Positions 5,880 through 15,028 of a stretch of DNA of 22,974 nt are shown piece after piece. The notes beneath the pieces are model-generated. The model worked only from the letters and a program-made list of their open reading frames with translations. It ran no database searches and was not told the DNA's origin. Location of the stretch: the NCBI GenBank assembly GCA_045047105.1, contig JASFYQ010000001.1, positions 1-22,974 on the forward strand, given 5' to 3'. Both the position numbers and the translations under genes were made by a program. Origin of the DNA: JADGAU01 sp045047105. Lineage in GTDB: Bacteria; Pseudomonadota; Gammaproteobacteria; GRL18. Each line of letters starts with the position of its first letter. Within the stretch, counting starts at the first letter, position 1.

Positions 5880-7640
5880 TTAAATTATTATATCTCCAAA
5901 ATCAATGTCATTAGTTATTTTTTTCTGCTCAACCTTTGTAGTAGGTGTTTCTTCCTTGCTATTAGTTTGAATGTCTTCATCCGATAGTAAATCAATAATC
6001 TCGATATCTGCTGGTGCTTGTTGAGTTGTTTCTATATTATCTAAAGTTTCAATTGGTATTGTTAGTGAGTGAATATCAATTAATTCTAACTTTGGTTCTG
6101 GTTCTGGCTCCAGTTTAATTTCAGTTATTACTGGTGTTTCTATATTATTGGCTTGTTCAGAGCTGATAATCTGTTGAGCTAGATCGGTATTTTCAAATAT
6201 TTCACTTAAATCCTCAGGTTCATCAACTATTATTTTTTCATCATTTTTGCTACCAGTAAAGTCAGAAACTATTTTAATAGTCTCTTCAGCTTTTTTCTTT
6301 GGAGCGTAGGCTGCTTTTTTTCTTTCGGTTGCATTTTCAATATAAAGGTGGGCATAAGACTGCTCTTCTATTTTATAATTTTCTAACCATTGTAAAAATT
6401 CATCATGAGGCATAGGTTTGGCAACGACATAGCCCTGAATATAATCACAGCCAAAAGTTTTTAATATGGTTAAGGTTTTAGTGTCTTCTACACCCTCTGC
6501 AACAATACGCATATTAAATGCATGTGCAAGTTTAATAATAAAAGTAACAATATCAAAATTCCCTTTTTCTTCCAGTAAATTTTGGATAAAGGATTTATCT
6601 ATCTTTAACTCTTTAGCTGGAATAGATTTAAAATAAGAGAGGGCAGAGTAACCAGTACCAAAATCATCAATTGAGATATCTGTGCCTAAGTTTTGTAAAG
6701 CAGTAAATGTCGAAAATGTATCTTCATTAGTAAGAGCAAAAGAACGTTCCAGAATTTCGAGGACTAGAGTAACATTTTCTGGATGCCAAATATTAAGTGC
6801 ATTATCAACTAAATCAACTAATTCTTCATTCATTAAATCAGGTGGAATATTAACTGAGAGGTTGATGGGGCCCCACTGAGTAGTCCATTGCGTACTCTCC
6901 CGTAAGGCTACATTAAGGATCCAGATAGTCATGGGTTTAATATGACCATGATCTTCGGCAATAGGAATAAATTGATCGGGATAGATCATACCTCGGCTAG
7001 GATGAGGCCAGCGAATTAAAGCTTCTGCGCCAGAGGGTAAGCCAGTTTTTAGGCTAATTTTGGGTTGGTAGTATAATTCAAATTCTGAATTAATAATGGC
7101 TTGCTCTATACCTAATTCAATATCCCAAAATTCAGTTATTTCATCTCCATCATAGTCTTCAGTAATACAAATTTTTGCCTCTTGCATATGAGCCAGTCGA
7201 ATGGCTGCTTCAGCTTTTTTTAATAGACCTGTTGCCAGAGAGGAATGGGATGGACAGAGACTCATTCCAATAGAAATATCCAATTTAATGCGCTGGTCAT
7301 CAAATTCAAGAGGAATTTCCATTAAACGTAATATCTTATGAGCTGCAAGTTGGGCATGGCCTTTATTCAGAATAGGAAAAAGAATTAAGCCAAACTTGGA
7401 ACCTGATAGGCGTCCAACTGTATCTTGGGGGCGTTTAGCCTCTTTTAATTTATCAGCCATATACTTAAGAGAGGCATCTCCCGTTTTATAATCGTGTATT
7501 TCATTTATACGTTGTAAACGATTAATACTGATTACAAGTAAAGCTAATTTAGTCTTATTTTCATTTGCTTTTAGAACAGCACTATTTAGTAATCTGATAA
7601 AACTAAGTCGATCATTAATTTCAGTAATGGAATCGTTCAT
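5880..7640 (-). CDS. c-di-GMP phosphodiesterase: degenerate GGDEF + intact EAL domain, acidic C-terminal tail
   Basis: The 586-aa soluble protein has no membrane segment and no recognisable N-terminal sensor. Residues about 15-160 are a GGDEF fold whose signature is SGSKF (79-83) instead of GGDEF; the metal-binding Asp of the first strand is also gone, so cyclase activity is unlikely. Residues 173-428 are an EAL domain with every key residue I could check: E206 of EALIRW, N264, E295, D325-D326 in DDFGTGYSAL, K346 in KID, E382 in AEGVED, and Q402. It should hydrolyse c-di-GMP to pGpG, with the dead GGDEF possibly acting as a GTP sensor. Residues about 430-586 are acidic and probably disordered (EPEPEPKLEL). 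It is the first gene of a pair with the SDR. c-di-GMP control of the nearby fibre locus is plausible but unproven. Confidence 0.93.
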   Translation of the reverse strand: MNDSITEINDRLSFIRLLNSAVLKANENKTKLALLVISINRLQRINEIHDYKTGDASLKYMADKLKEAKRPQDTVGRLSGSKFGLILFPILNKGHAQLAAHKILRLMEIPLEFDDQRIKLDISIGMSLCPSHSSLATGLLKKAEAAIRLAHMQEAKICITEDYDGDEITEFWDIELGIEQAIINSEFELYYQPKISLKTGLPSGAEALIRWPHPSRGMIYPDQFIPIAEDHGHIKPMTIWILNVALRESTQWTTQWGPINLSVNIPPDLMNEELVDLVDNALNIWHPENVTLVLEILERSFALTNEDTFSTFTALQNLGTDISIDDFGTGYSALSYFKSIPAKELKIDKSFIQNLLEEKGNFDIVTFIIKLAHAFNMRIVAEGVEDTKTLTILKTFGCDYIQGYVVAKPMPHDEFLQWLENYKIEEQSYAHLYIENATERKKAAYAPKKKAEETIKIVSDFTGSKNDEKIIVDEPEDLSEIFENTDLAQQIISSEQANNIETPVITEIKLEPEPEPKLELIDIHSLTIPIETLDNIETTQQAPADIEIIDLLSDEDIQTNSKEETPTTKVEQKKITNDIDFGDIII

Positions 7641-7701
7641 AGGCCTGTTAGTAAAAATAGTATATAGTTTTGAATAAAGTTGATTGTTTTATTGAATAGA
7701 T

Positions 7702-7730
7702 ATTATAGACTAATATTAAAGATCTTTCAG
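7702..7730 (-). promoter_or_regulatory. Putative sigma70 promoter for the EAL gene
   Basis: On the minus strand, CTGAAA (7725-7730) and a perfect TATAAT (7702-7707) are separated by 17 nt. They lie about 60 nt upstream of the ATG at 7640. The -35 matches 4 of 6 consensus bases. The position fits a leader of about 55 nt. No experimental support is visible. Confidence 0.5.
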
Positions 7731-7790
7731 AGAGAATTTTGTGCTTAAGCCATAGTTAAAAAAAAAAGCTATATTCATAATTAATTATTT

Positions 7791-7818
7791 TTACCTGACA
7801 AACAAATCATGATAGAAT
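7791..7818 (+). promoter_or_regulatory. Candidate promoter of the nuo operon in the divergent intergenic region
   Basis: The 235-bp gap 7641-7875 separates the divergent EAL and nuo genes and must carry the nuo promoter. The best match I see is TTACCT (7791-7796), 16 nt, TAGAAT (7813-7818). An A-tract upstream (about 7758-7767) could act as an UP element. This would give a leader of about 50 nt. The -35 is poor, so the call is tentative. I see no other gene or RNA in this gap. Confidence 0.35.
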
Positions 7819-7875
7819 CTGCATTATTGATTACTTAGTCCATATTTAAACCTTTATTCAAGGTAAGGAATTAGC

Positions 7876-8232
7876 ATGCTTGAAAGTTATTTGCCCGTAC
7901 TGATTTTTATTATTGTAGGTATAGGTGTCGGTATTGCTATGTCTGTAGCTGGATTAGTGTTATCTCCTCATCGTCCAGATAGGGAAAAAAATTCACCCTA
8001 CGAGTGCGGCTTCGAAGCATTTGAAGATGCTAGAATGAAATTTGATATTCGTTTTTATCTAGTAACGATTCTATTTATTATTTTTGATTTAGAAATAGCC
8101 TTTTTATTTCCATGGGCTGTTGTTTTGGATAGTATTGGCCTGACAGGATTGCTAGCAATGGCAATTTTTCTAGCTCTATTGGTAGTAGGTTTTATCTATG
8201 AGTGGAAAAAAGGGGCCTTAGAGTGGGAATAA
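7876..8232 (+). CDS. nuoA: NADH-quinone oxidoreductase subunit A
   Basis: The 118-aa small membrane subunit of complex I sits at the junction with the peripheral arm. Three hydrophobic helices are visible (about 6-29, 60-84 and 91-110). The conserved loop SPYECGFE (Cys44) lies between helices 1 and 2. The acidic pair Asp71/Glu73 in FDLEIAFLFPW corresponds to residues important for coupling in the E. coli subunit. The ATG at 7876 has AAGGA 6 nt upstream. It is the first gene of the fourteen-gene operon and lies 32 nt before nuoB. Length and sequence are ordinary for the family. Confidence 0.97.
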   Translation: MLESYLPVLIFIIVGIGVGIAMSVAGLVLSPHRPDREKNSPYECGFEAFEDARMKFDIRFYLVTILFIIFDLEIAFLFPWAVVLDSIGLTGLLAMAIFLALLVVGFIYEWKKGALEWE

Positions 8233-8264
8233 TGATTTATAGTCGTACAAGATAAGGTTCAGTT

Positions 8265-8738
8265 ATGATAGAAGGTGTGTTAGAAAAAGGTTTTATTACT
8301 ACCAATGCAGATAAGCTGATTAATTGGGCAAGAACGGGATCCATGTGGCCAATGACTTTTGGTCTGGCTTGTTGTGCTGTAGAAATGATGCAAGCAGGTG
8401 CCTCTCGTTATGACTTGGATCGTTTTGGCATAGTCTTCCGTCCCAGTCCGCGCCAATCAGATGTTATGATTGTTGCAGGTACCTTGGTTAATAAAATGGC
8501 TCCTGCATTACGTAAAGTTTACGATCAAATGGCTGAACCACGTTGGGTAATCTCAATGGGGTCTTGTGCTAATGGAGGAGGTTATTACCATTACTCCTAT
8601 GCAGTAGTAAGAGGTTGTGATCGAGTGGTGCCTGTAGATATATATGTACCAGGTTGTCCTCCAACTGCAGAAGCTTTATTGTATGGAATTATACAATTAC
8701 AAAATAAAATAAAAAGAACCAACACCATTGCTCGATAA
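8265..8738 (+). CDS. nuoB: NADH-quinone oxidoreductase subunit B (N2 cluster subunit)
   Basis: The 157-aa peripheral-arm subunit carries the terminal [4Fe-4S] cluster N2, which passes electrons to quinone. All four ligands are visible: the tandem Cys36-Cys37 in GLACCAVEMM, Cys101 in GSCANGGG, and Cys131 in VPGCPPTAEAL. The family segment RFGIVFRPSPRQSDVMIVAGT is almost complete. The start has AAGG upstream in the short 32-nt gap after nuoA. An 80-nt gap to nuoC follows with no recognisable terminator, so transcription should continue. Confidence 0.98.
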   Translation: MIEGVLEKGFITTNADKLINWARTGSMWPMTFGLACCAVEMMQAGASRYDLDRFGIVFRPSPRQSDVMIVAGTLVNKMAPALRKVYDQMAEPRWVISMGSCANGGGYYHYSYAVVRGCDRVVPVDIYVPGCPPTAEALLYGIIQLQNKIKRTNTIAR

Positions 8739-8818
8739 ACCTTGGCCCAATTAAAAAAGCCTTTAGCCAAATAAAATACCCTTAACAAAATGAATTAAAG
8801 AGTTAAAGTAAAAAACGT

Positions 8819-9436
8819 ATGTCTAAATATTATCAAACATTAGAAGAAACCGTAAAGAATAGTCTTTCATCTTATGTGCTTTCATCAGAAATAGAGCTAT
8901 CAGAATTAACGCTTTATATTAATAAAGACGATATTTTATCTATTGCTCAAATATTAAGAGATGACCCAGAGTTGCTTTTTGATACACTTATTGATGTATG
9001 TGGTGTCGACTATAGTGCTTACGAAGGCATAAAAGAACATGCTTCACGCTTTGCTAGTGTTTATCACCTGCAATCTATTGCTTTAAATCACCGTATTCGT
9101 GTAATTTGTTATTTAGAAGAAGAAATGCCACTAATAGACTCGGTTGTTTCTATTTGGCAAGGGGCAAACTGGTTTGAACGAGAAGCTTTTGATTTATTTG
9201 GTATCTTATATAATGGCCATCCTGACTTAAGACGTATCCTAACGGATTATGGTTTTATTGGTAATCCACTTCGCAAAGATTTCCCTATGGTTGGTAATGT
9301 AGAAATGCGTTATGATCATGAACTCAAACGTGTGGTATATGAACCAGTCAGTATTGAAAACAGAATTATTGTACCCCGAACAGTGGTACATGATCATCGC
9401 TACCTTGAGCAAAATAAAAATACACAAAAGGAATAA
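8819..9436 (+). CDS. nuoC: NADH-quinone oxidoreductase subunit C (30 kDa)
   Basis: The 205-aa peripheral-arm subunit joins the N2/quinone module. The family signature starts at residue 118 (WFEREAFDLFGI) and is followed by GHPDLRRILTDYGF and a PLRKDFP motif. Separate nuoC and nuoD genes differ from the fused nuoCD of Escherichia and Pseudomonas. The ATG at 8819 has only a weak, distant purine-rich stretch upstream, so translation may be less efficient than for its neighbours. It ends 5 nt before the TTG start of nuoD, which suggests translational coupling. Confidence 0.97.
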   Translation: MSKYYQTLEETVKNSLSSYVLSSEIELSELTLYINKDDILSIAQILRDDPELLFDTLIDVCGVDYSAYEGIKEHASRFASVYHLQSIALNHRIRVICYLEEEMPLIDSVVSIWQGANWFEREAFDLFGILYNGHPDLRRILTDYGFIGNPLRKDFPMVGNVEMRYDHELKRVVYEPVSIENRIIVPRTVVHDHRYLEQNKNTQKE

Positions 9437-9441
9437 TCACA

Positions 9442-10695
9442 TTGCCTGAGATACGTAACTATACTTTAAACTTTGGCCCTCAGCACCCTGCTGCACACGG
9501 GGTTTTAAGACTTATTTTAGAACTCGATGGAGAGGTAGTACAACGTGCAGATCCTCATGTGGGCCTATTGCATCGTGGTACGGAAAAACTTGCTGAGCAG
9601 CGCACCTTTAACCAAAGCATTGGATATATGGACAGGCTTGATTATGTATCTATGATGTGTAATGAGCATGCCTATGTCATGACCATCGAAAAAATGCTGG
9701 GTGTAGAAGTTCCAATTAGGGCACAATACATACGCGTATTATTTGATGAAATTACCAGAATTCTAAACCATTTAATGTGGTTAGGTACTCACGCACTAGA
9801 TGTCGGTGCTATGACTATATTTTTATATTGCTTTCGTGAACGGGAAGATCTTATGGATGCATATGAAGCGGTCTCTGGTGCAAGAATGCACGCATCATAC
9901 TACCGCCCTGGAGGAGTGTATCGAGACTTGCCCGATAGCATGCCTCAATATGAAACATCCAAATGGCATAATGCTAAAGAAGTTCATGAGCTCAATAAAA
10001 ATCGTCAGGGAAGTTTAATTGATTTTTTAAATGATTTTAGCCAGCGCTTTATTGGTTATGTAGATGAATATGAAAAATTATTAACCAATAACCGTATCTG
10101 GAAACAACGCACGGTTGATATTGGTGTAGTTACTGCGGAAGAAGCGAAACAATACGGATTTACTGGGCCGATGTTAAGAGGCTCTGGAATTGCGTGGGAC
10201 TTACGCAAGATGCAGCCCTATGAAGTCTATGACCAGTTGGAATTTGATATTCCAGTTGGAACTACGGGTGATAGTTACGATCGTTATCTGGTACGTATAG
10301 AAGAAATGCGTCAATCCAATCGAATAATAAAACAATGTTTGGCCTGGTTAGAAGAAAATCCAGGTGAAGTAATGTCTAGCGATCCTAAAATTGCGACTCC
10401 ACAACGTGAACACATGAAAGAAGATATGGAGTCATTGATTCACCACTTTAAATTATTTACTGAAGGATATAATGTTCCGGAAGGGCAAGCATATTGTGCT
10501 ATTGAACACCCCAAAGGAGAGTTTGGAACCTATATTGTATCTGATGGGGCTAATAAACCCTACCGACTTAAAATCAGAGCCCCTGGGTTTGCACACCTTA
10601 GCGCAATGAATGAAATGGTAAAAGGGCATATGTTAGCAGATGTGGTTACTGTTATTGGAACCATGGATATTGTTTTTGGAGAGATTGACAGATAA
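9442..10695 (+). CDS. nuoD: NADH-quinone oxidoreductase subunit D (49 kDa, quinone-binding)
   Basis: The 417-aa subunit forms the quinone site with NuoB. It begins with TTG; AAGGA lies about 10 nt upstream, and the protein starts with the normal family N-terminus (NYTLNFGPQHPAAHGVLRL), so no ATG is missing. His19 of the HPAAHG loop and Tyr68 in DRLDYVSMM have the spacing of the two quinone-headgroup residues known from bovine complex I (His59, Tyr108). Later motifs GLLHRGTEKL, RPGGVYRDLP, TGPMLRGSG and the C-terminal DIVFGEIDR are all present. Its stop overlaps the nuoE start by one base (TAATG). Confidence 0.98.
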   Translation: MPEIRNYTLNFGPQHPAAHGVLRLILELDGEVVQRADPHVGLLHRGTEKLAEQRTFNQSIGYMDRLDYVSMMCNEHAYVMTIEKMLGVEVPIRAQYIRVLFDEITRILNHLMWLGTHALDVGAMTIFLYCFREREDLMDAYEAVSGARMHASYYRPGGVYRDLPDSMPQYETSKWHNAKEVHELNKNRQGSLIDFLNDFSQRFIGYVDEYEKLLTNNRIWKQRTVDIGVVTAEEAKQYGFTGPMLRGSGIAWDLRKMQPYEVYDQLEFDIPVGTTGDSYDRYLVRIEEMRQSNRIIKQCLAWLEENPGEVMSSDPKIATPQREHMKEDMESLIHHFKLFTEGYNVPEGQAYCAIEHPKGEFGTYIVSDGANKPYRLKIRAPGFAHLSAMNEMVKGHMLADVVTVIGTMDIVFGEIDR

Positions 10696-11213
10696 TGAGT
10701 CAAACACAGGAAAATCAGACTACATCACTTGCTTCACAATTGCTTAATCAGCAAGTGCGAGATGAAATTGATGTTTGGATAGCAAAATACCCCGTAGATC
10801 AAAAACAATCTGCAGTAATGTTTGCCTTAAAACTAGCGCAGGATCAAAATGGAGGTTGGTTAACTACTGAGTTAATGGACGCTATTGCATCATACCTTGA
10901 TATGGATGCTATTGCCGTTTATGAGGTTGCTAGTTTTTATTCTATGTATGAACACAAACCTGTTGGAAAACATAAAATCTGCGTTTGTACAAATATTTCC
11001 TGCATGATCTGTGGTTCAGGTGATATAGTTAAACACTTACAAGATAAACTTGATATAAAAATGGGCGAAACAACAGAAGATAATAAGATTACGCTTAAAG
11101 AAGTCGAATGCTTAGGAGCTTGTACTGGTGCACCAATGATGCAAATTGGTGAGCACTACTATGAAAATCTAACATCTGAGAAATTAGATCAAATCATAGA
11201 TTCTTTAGACTAA
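10695..11213 (+). CDS. nuoE: NADH-quinone oxidoreductase subunit E (24 kDa, [2Fe-2S] N1a)
   Basis: The 172-aa subunit of the NADH-oxidising tip has a thioredoxin-like fold with a [2Fe-2S] cluster. The ligand pattern is intact: Cys98-x4-Cys103 in VCTNISC and Cys139-x3-Cys143 in ECLGAC. An N-terminal helical part (about 18-88) contains the usual VYEVASFYSMY segment. The start codon overlaps the nuoD stop (TAATG), so it is translationally coupled. A 17-nt gap leads to nuoF, its structural and functional partner. Confidence 0.97.
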   Translation: MSQTQENQTTSLASQLLNQQVRDEIDVWIAKYPVDQKQSAVMFALKLAQDQNGGWLTTELMDAIASYLDMDAIAVYEVASFYSMYEHKPVGKHKICVCTNISCMICGSGDIVKHLQDKLDIKMGETTEDNKITLKEVECLGACTGAPMMQIGEHYYENLTSEKLDQIIDSLD

Positions 11214-11230
11214 TATAAAAAATAAAAGCT

Positions 11231-12496
11231 ATGACAAACGAAACATGTTTTAGAACCCTACACCTTGAACAACCCTGGACTTTAGAGTCTTATTTAAGTG
11301 TGGGTGGTTATCAGGTATGGAAAAAAATTCTAGCAGAAAAAACACCGCCTGAAGAATTAATTGAACAATTAAAAATATCTTCACTAAGAGGGCGTGGGGG
11401 AGCAGGTTTTCCAACTGGATTAAAATGGAGCTTTATGCCACGTCAGGCAGAAGGTCAGAAATATATCGTTTGTAATTCAGATGAAGGTGAACCTGGAACC
11501 TGTAAAGACAGAGATATTCTCCGTTATAATCCACACCAATTGATTGAAGGCATGGCTATTGCTGGATATTGTATAGGTGCCACTAAAGGATATAACTATA
11601 TTCGTGGTGAATTTTGGGAACCATATACACGTTTCCAAAATGCCATAGAAGAAGCACTAAAAGCAGGTTATATAGGTTCCAATATACTCAATTCAGGTCA
11701 AGACTTTATGCTACACAGCCACTTGGGTGCTGGAGCATATATTTGTGGTGAAGAAACCGCACTGCTTGAATCTATTGAAGGTAAAAAAGGTCAGCCACGT
11801 TTTAAACCCCCATTTCCAGCGAGTTACGGCTTATATGGCAAACCAACAACTATTAACAATACCGAAACTTTAGCATCTGTTCCAGTTATCTTAGAAAAAG
11901 GTGGTAAGTGGTTCTTAGAAATGGGCAAACCTAATAACGGTGGAACAAAATTATTTTGTGTTTCTGGTAATGTTAAACGACCAGGAAATTATGAAGTTCC
12001 AATGGGAATGCCATTTTCAGAATTATTTGAAATGGCAGGTGGTATGAAAGATGGTTATAAGCTTAAAGCTGTTATTCCAGGTGGCTCATCAACTCCAGTA
12101 ATACCTGGTGAACAAATGATGGACATTGATATGGATTATGATTCAATAAGCAAAGCTGGTTCAATGTTAGGAGCTGGTTCAGTTATTATTATTGATGATA
12201 AAGTTTGTATGGTTAAAGCTTTGGCTAGGCTTTCACATTTTTATTATGACGAGTCATGTGGTCAATGTACTCCTTGTCGTGAAGGTACAGGCTGGTTATC
12301 TAAAGTGGTGCACCGTATTGAACATGGTATGGGTAGGCAAGAAGATTTAGATTTGTTAGATGATGTTGCAGGGAAAATTATGGGGCGAACAATTTGTGCC
12401 TTAGGTGATGCTGCGGCAATGCCAGTGCAAAGCTTTCTTAAACATTACCGTGATGAATTTCAATATCATATTGATAATAAAAAATGCATGGTTTAA
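11231..12496 (+). CDS. nuoF: NADH-quinone oxidoreductase subunit F (51 kDa, NADH/FMN, N3 cluster)
   Basis: The 421-aa catalytic subunit oxidises NADH through FMN and passes electrons to [4Fe-4S] cluster N3. The glycine-rich FMN/NADH loop GRGGAGFPTGLKW is at 54-66. It is followed by CNSDEGEPGTCKDR, GAGAYICGEETALLESIEG and the SLBB region. The N3 ligands are Cys343, Cys346 and Cys349 in SCGQCTPC, plus Cys389 in TICALGD. The ATG at 11231 lacks a clear Shine-Dalgarno and lies 17 nt after nuoE. Length is typical. Confidence 0.98.
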   Translation: MTNETCFRTLHLEQPWTLESYLSVGGYQVWKKILAEKTPPEELIEQLKISSLRGRGGAGFPTGLKWSFMPRQAEGQKYIVCNSDEGEPGTCKDRDILRYNPHQLIEGMAIAGYCIGATKGYNYIRGEFWEPYTRFQNAIEEALKAGYIGSNILNSGQDFMLHSHLGAGAYICGEETALLESIEGKKGQPRFKPPFPASYGLYGKPTTINNTETLASVPVILEKGGKWFLEMGKPNNGGTKLFCVSGNVKRPGNYEVPMGMPFSELFEMAGGMKDGYKLKAVIPGGSSTPVIPGEQMMDIDMDYDSISKAGSMLGAGSVIIIDDKVCMVKALARLSHFYYDESCGQCTPCREGTGWLSKVVHRIEHGMGRQEDLDLLDDVAGKIMGRTICALGDAAAMPVQSFLKHYRDEFQYHIDNKKCMV

Positions 12497-12551
12497 GCAC
12501 ATATTTCAATAATTAGTTTAATAACATAGAAAAACTGAAGAAAAGTAGATT

Positions 12552-14936
12552 ATGGTAACATTTGAAATTAATGGTAAAACAGTCCAGGCTGAAAATGGCA
12601 AAATGCTTATTGAGGTGACTGACGATTGCGGAATTCATATACCACGCTTTTGCTACCATAAAAATCTCTCTATTGCTGCCAATTGCAGAATGTGCCTGGT
12701 GGAAGTAGAAAAGGCTCCTAAGCCAATGCCAGCATGTGCAACGCCAGTAGCTGAAGGAATGAAAGTTTTTACTAAATCAACCAAAGCTCTGGCAGCTCAA
12801 AAAGCAGTTATGGAGTTTTTATTGATTAACCATCCTTTAGACTGTCCCGTATGCGACCAGGGTGGTGAATGTGATTTACAGGATTTTTCTATTGGTTATG
12901 GTGAAGGAACATCGCAATACGTTGAAGTTAAACGGGTTGTAAAAGATAAAGACATAGGCCCACTAATATCTACAGAAATGACTCGATGCATACACTGTAC
13001 TCGATGCGTACGTTTTGGTCAGGAAGTAGCTGGCATTAGAGAAATGGGTGTTATTGGTCGAGGCGAACATATGGAAATTGGAACCTATGTTGAAAAAACA
13101 ATAGATTCCGAGCTATCTGCAAATATTATTGACCTTTGCCCTGTGGGAGCGCTTACTTCTAAACCTTTTCGTTATAATGCACGTTCATGGGAAATGGATA
13201 AGCATAATAGTATTGCGGCACACGACTGTGTTGGCTCTAATATTGAAGTGCATACCCTACGTGGTGAAATTCAACGTGTAATAGCCAGAGAAAATCCAGC
13301 TATTAATGAAACCTGGATATCCGATAGAGACCGCTTTTCATATTTAGGTTTAAACCATAATGACCGCATTAGTACTCCAATGATAAAAGTGGATAACAAT
13401 TGGCAGGAGTGCAGTTGGGAAGATGCTTTAAATGCCGCGGTTGATGGTATAAAAAATATAGTTAAAGAGCAGGGTGCTGATTCTTTAGGGGCTTTAATTT
13501 CTCCCTCAGCAACTACCGAAGAGCTCTATTTAACCCAAAAATTAGTCCGTGGCATCGGTTCAAATAATATTGATCACCGCTTACGCCAAAGCGACTATGT
13601 TTCACAGGATAAAGATCCTTTATTTTCAGGTCTTGCCATGCCAATTAATGAATTGGCAACTCAACAAGCATTTTTTATTATTGCTTCTAATACGCGAAAA
13701 GAACAGCCTATTATTGCCCATTTTATACGTCAAGCCACTCTAAAACAGTCAAATAGCACGGTATCTATATTAAACCCTGTAGATTACCCGATTAGTTTTA
13801 ATGTTGATACTAAAATAATTAGCGCTCCAACCATGCTCTTCCCTGAATTGAAATCTATCTGTAAGGCACTTATAGAAGAACTCAGTAATATTGAAGCAGC
13901 GGATAGTTTAGCCGACTTAATCAGTGATGTGACAGTTTCTGAGCAACATCGACAAATTATTAAAAACCTAGTTGCTGCAAATAAATCTGTGGTTCTACTT
14001 GGTAGTTTGAGTCAAACCCTGCCAGATTTCTCAGCTATTAGAATGTTGGCTTCTTTTATAGCGCAGCATACACAGTCCACTCTGAGCTTTTTAACTGCTG
14101 GAGCCAATGCAAGCGGAGCATATATTGCTGGTGCAGTTCCACATAGAACAGAATGCCTGGAACAGGCTACTATCGGGCTTGCAACACAGCAAATGTTCGA
14201 ACAGCCTTTAAATGCTTATATTGTACAGGGTATTGAGGCAGAATATGATATAGAAACCCCAGAGAAAGCGGTCGCTGCATTATCATCCGCCTTTGTTGTT
14301 TCCATCAGCCCATACCTGACTGAGAATATGAAACAATATCTGGATGTAGTTTTACCATGTGCAACTTTTAGTGAATCATCGGGTAGCTTTGTAAATATTT
14401 CAGGAGACTGGCAAGAGTTTAATGCTGTGGTTAATCCTTTGGGTGAATCTCGTCCAGCATGGAAAATTTTACGTGTTTTAGGTAATTTATTTAATATAAA
14501 CAATATGGATTACATTAGCTGTAAAGAAGTCAGAGATGAGCTATACACAAAATATCAATCTAAATTTGCAGACAATCAACAGGATAATAAAATAAGCTGG
14601 CAATGTCCTGCAAATATTGTTCATTTAAGTGAAGGGCACTATCGTATTGGAGATTATCCTATTTATAGTATTGACTCTATTGTGCGACGTTCAGAGCCAT
14701 TACAAGCAACAACCGATGGGAAAAACCAGGAAATTCTTAGAATGAACTCAGAAATGGCTGCAAGCGTTAATTTACAGTCTGGTCAGGAAGTAACCATTAA
14801 ACAAGCTCAATCGCAATGTAAATCGACTCTGGAGATTGATGATACAATTCCAGATAATTGCTTTTATTTGCCTCATAGTACTCAGCAGTCGAGCACCATG
14901 GGATGTAGTTTTTCAACTATAGACATAGTTGATTAA
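12552..14936 (+). CDS. nuoG: NADH-quinone oxidoreductase subunit G (75 kDa Fe-S subunit)
   Basis: The 794-aa subunit carries the electron wire of the peripheral arm. The N-terminal ferredoxin domain has N1b ligands Cys34, Cys45, Cys48 and Cys62; N5 is His94, Cys98, Cys101 and Cys107; N4 is Cys146, Cys149, Cys152 and Cys196. The rest is a molybdopterin-oxidoreductase-like fold without the cofactor. At the place where E. coli NuoG holds the extra N7 cluster, only one cysteine of the C-x2-C-x3-C set is present (HDCVGSNIE), so N7 is absent, as in many proteobacteria. The C-terminal part (about 400-794) is poorly conserved, which is normal for this subunit. A 92-nt gap with a palindrome follows. 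Confidence 0.97.
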   Translation: MVTFEINGKTVQAENGKMLIEVTDDCGIHIPRFCYHKNLSIAANCRMCLVEVEKAPKPMPACATPVAEGMKVFTKSTKALAAQKAVMEFLLINHPLDCPVCDQGGECDLQDFSIGYGEGTSQYVEVKRVVKDKDIGPLISTEMTRCIHCTRCVRFGQEVAGIREMGVIGRGEHMEIGTYVEKTIDSELSANIIDLCPVGALTSKPFRYNARSWEMDKHNSIAAHDCVGSNIEVHTLRGEIQRVIARENPAINETWISDRDRFSYLGLNHNDRISTPMIKVDNNWQECSWEDALNAAVDGIKNIVKEQGADSLGALISPSATTEELYLTQKLVRGIGSNNIDHRLRQSDYVSQDKDPLFSGLAMPINELATQQAFFIIASNTRKEQPIIAHFIRQATLKQSNSTVSILNPVDYPISFNVDTKIISAPTMLFPELKSICKALIEELSNIEAADSLADLISDVTVSEQHRQIIKNLVAANKSVVLLGSLSQTLPDFSAIRMLASFIAQHTQSTLSFLTAGANASGAYIAGAVPHRTECLEQATIGLATQQMFEQPLNAYIVQGIEAEYDIETPEKAVAALSSAFVVSISPYLTENMKQYLDVVLPCATFSESSGSFVNISGDWQEFNAVVNPLGESRPAWKILRVLGNLFNINNMDYISCKEVRDELYTKYQSKFADNQQDNKISWQCPANIVHLSEGHYRIGDYPIYSIDSIVRRSEPLQATTDGKNQEILRMNSEMAASVNLQSGQEVTIKQAQSQCKSTLEIDDTIPDNCFYLPHSTQQSSTMGCSFSTIDIVD

Positions 14937-14972
14937 CCGATTATTAAAATTTTTTACAATACCAACATCACA

Positions 14973-14999
14973 CTTTTAATTAAATAATTTAATTAAAAG
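14973..14999 (+). repeat. AT-only palindrome between nuoG and nuoH
   Basis: A perfect 27-nt inverted repeat has 13-nt arms (CTTTTAATTAAAT and ATTTAATTAAAAG) around one central A. It lies 36 nt after the nuoG stop and 29 nt before the nuoH start. No U-tract follows, so it is not a normal terminator. It could be an mRNA processing or stabilising hairpin that separates the soluble-arm half of the message from the membrane-arm half, or an AT-rich protein-binding site. Confidence 0.55.
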
Positions 15000-15028
15000 C
15001 TTTTAAATACTTAAGAGAAAAAGAAGCT

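Noticed and set aside
6682..6879. Plus-strand 65-aa open frame inside the EAL gene
   Set aside because: Lies opposite the conserved EAL-domain codons and has no ribosome-binding site or recognisable protein features.
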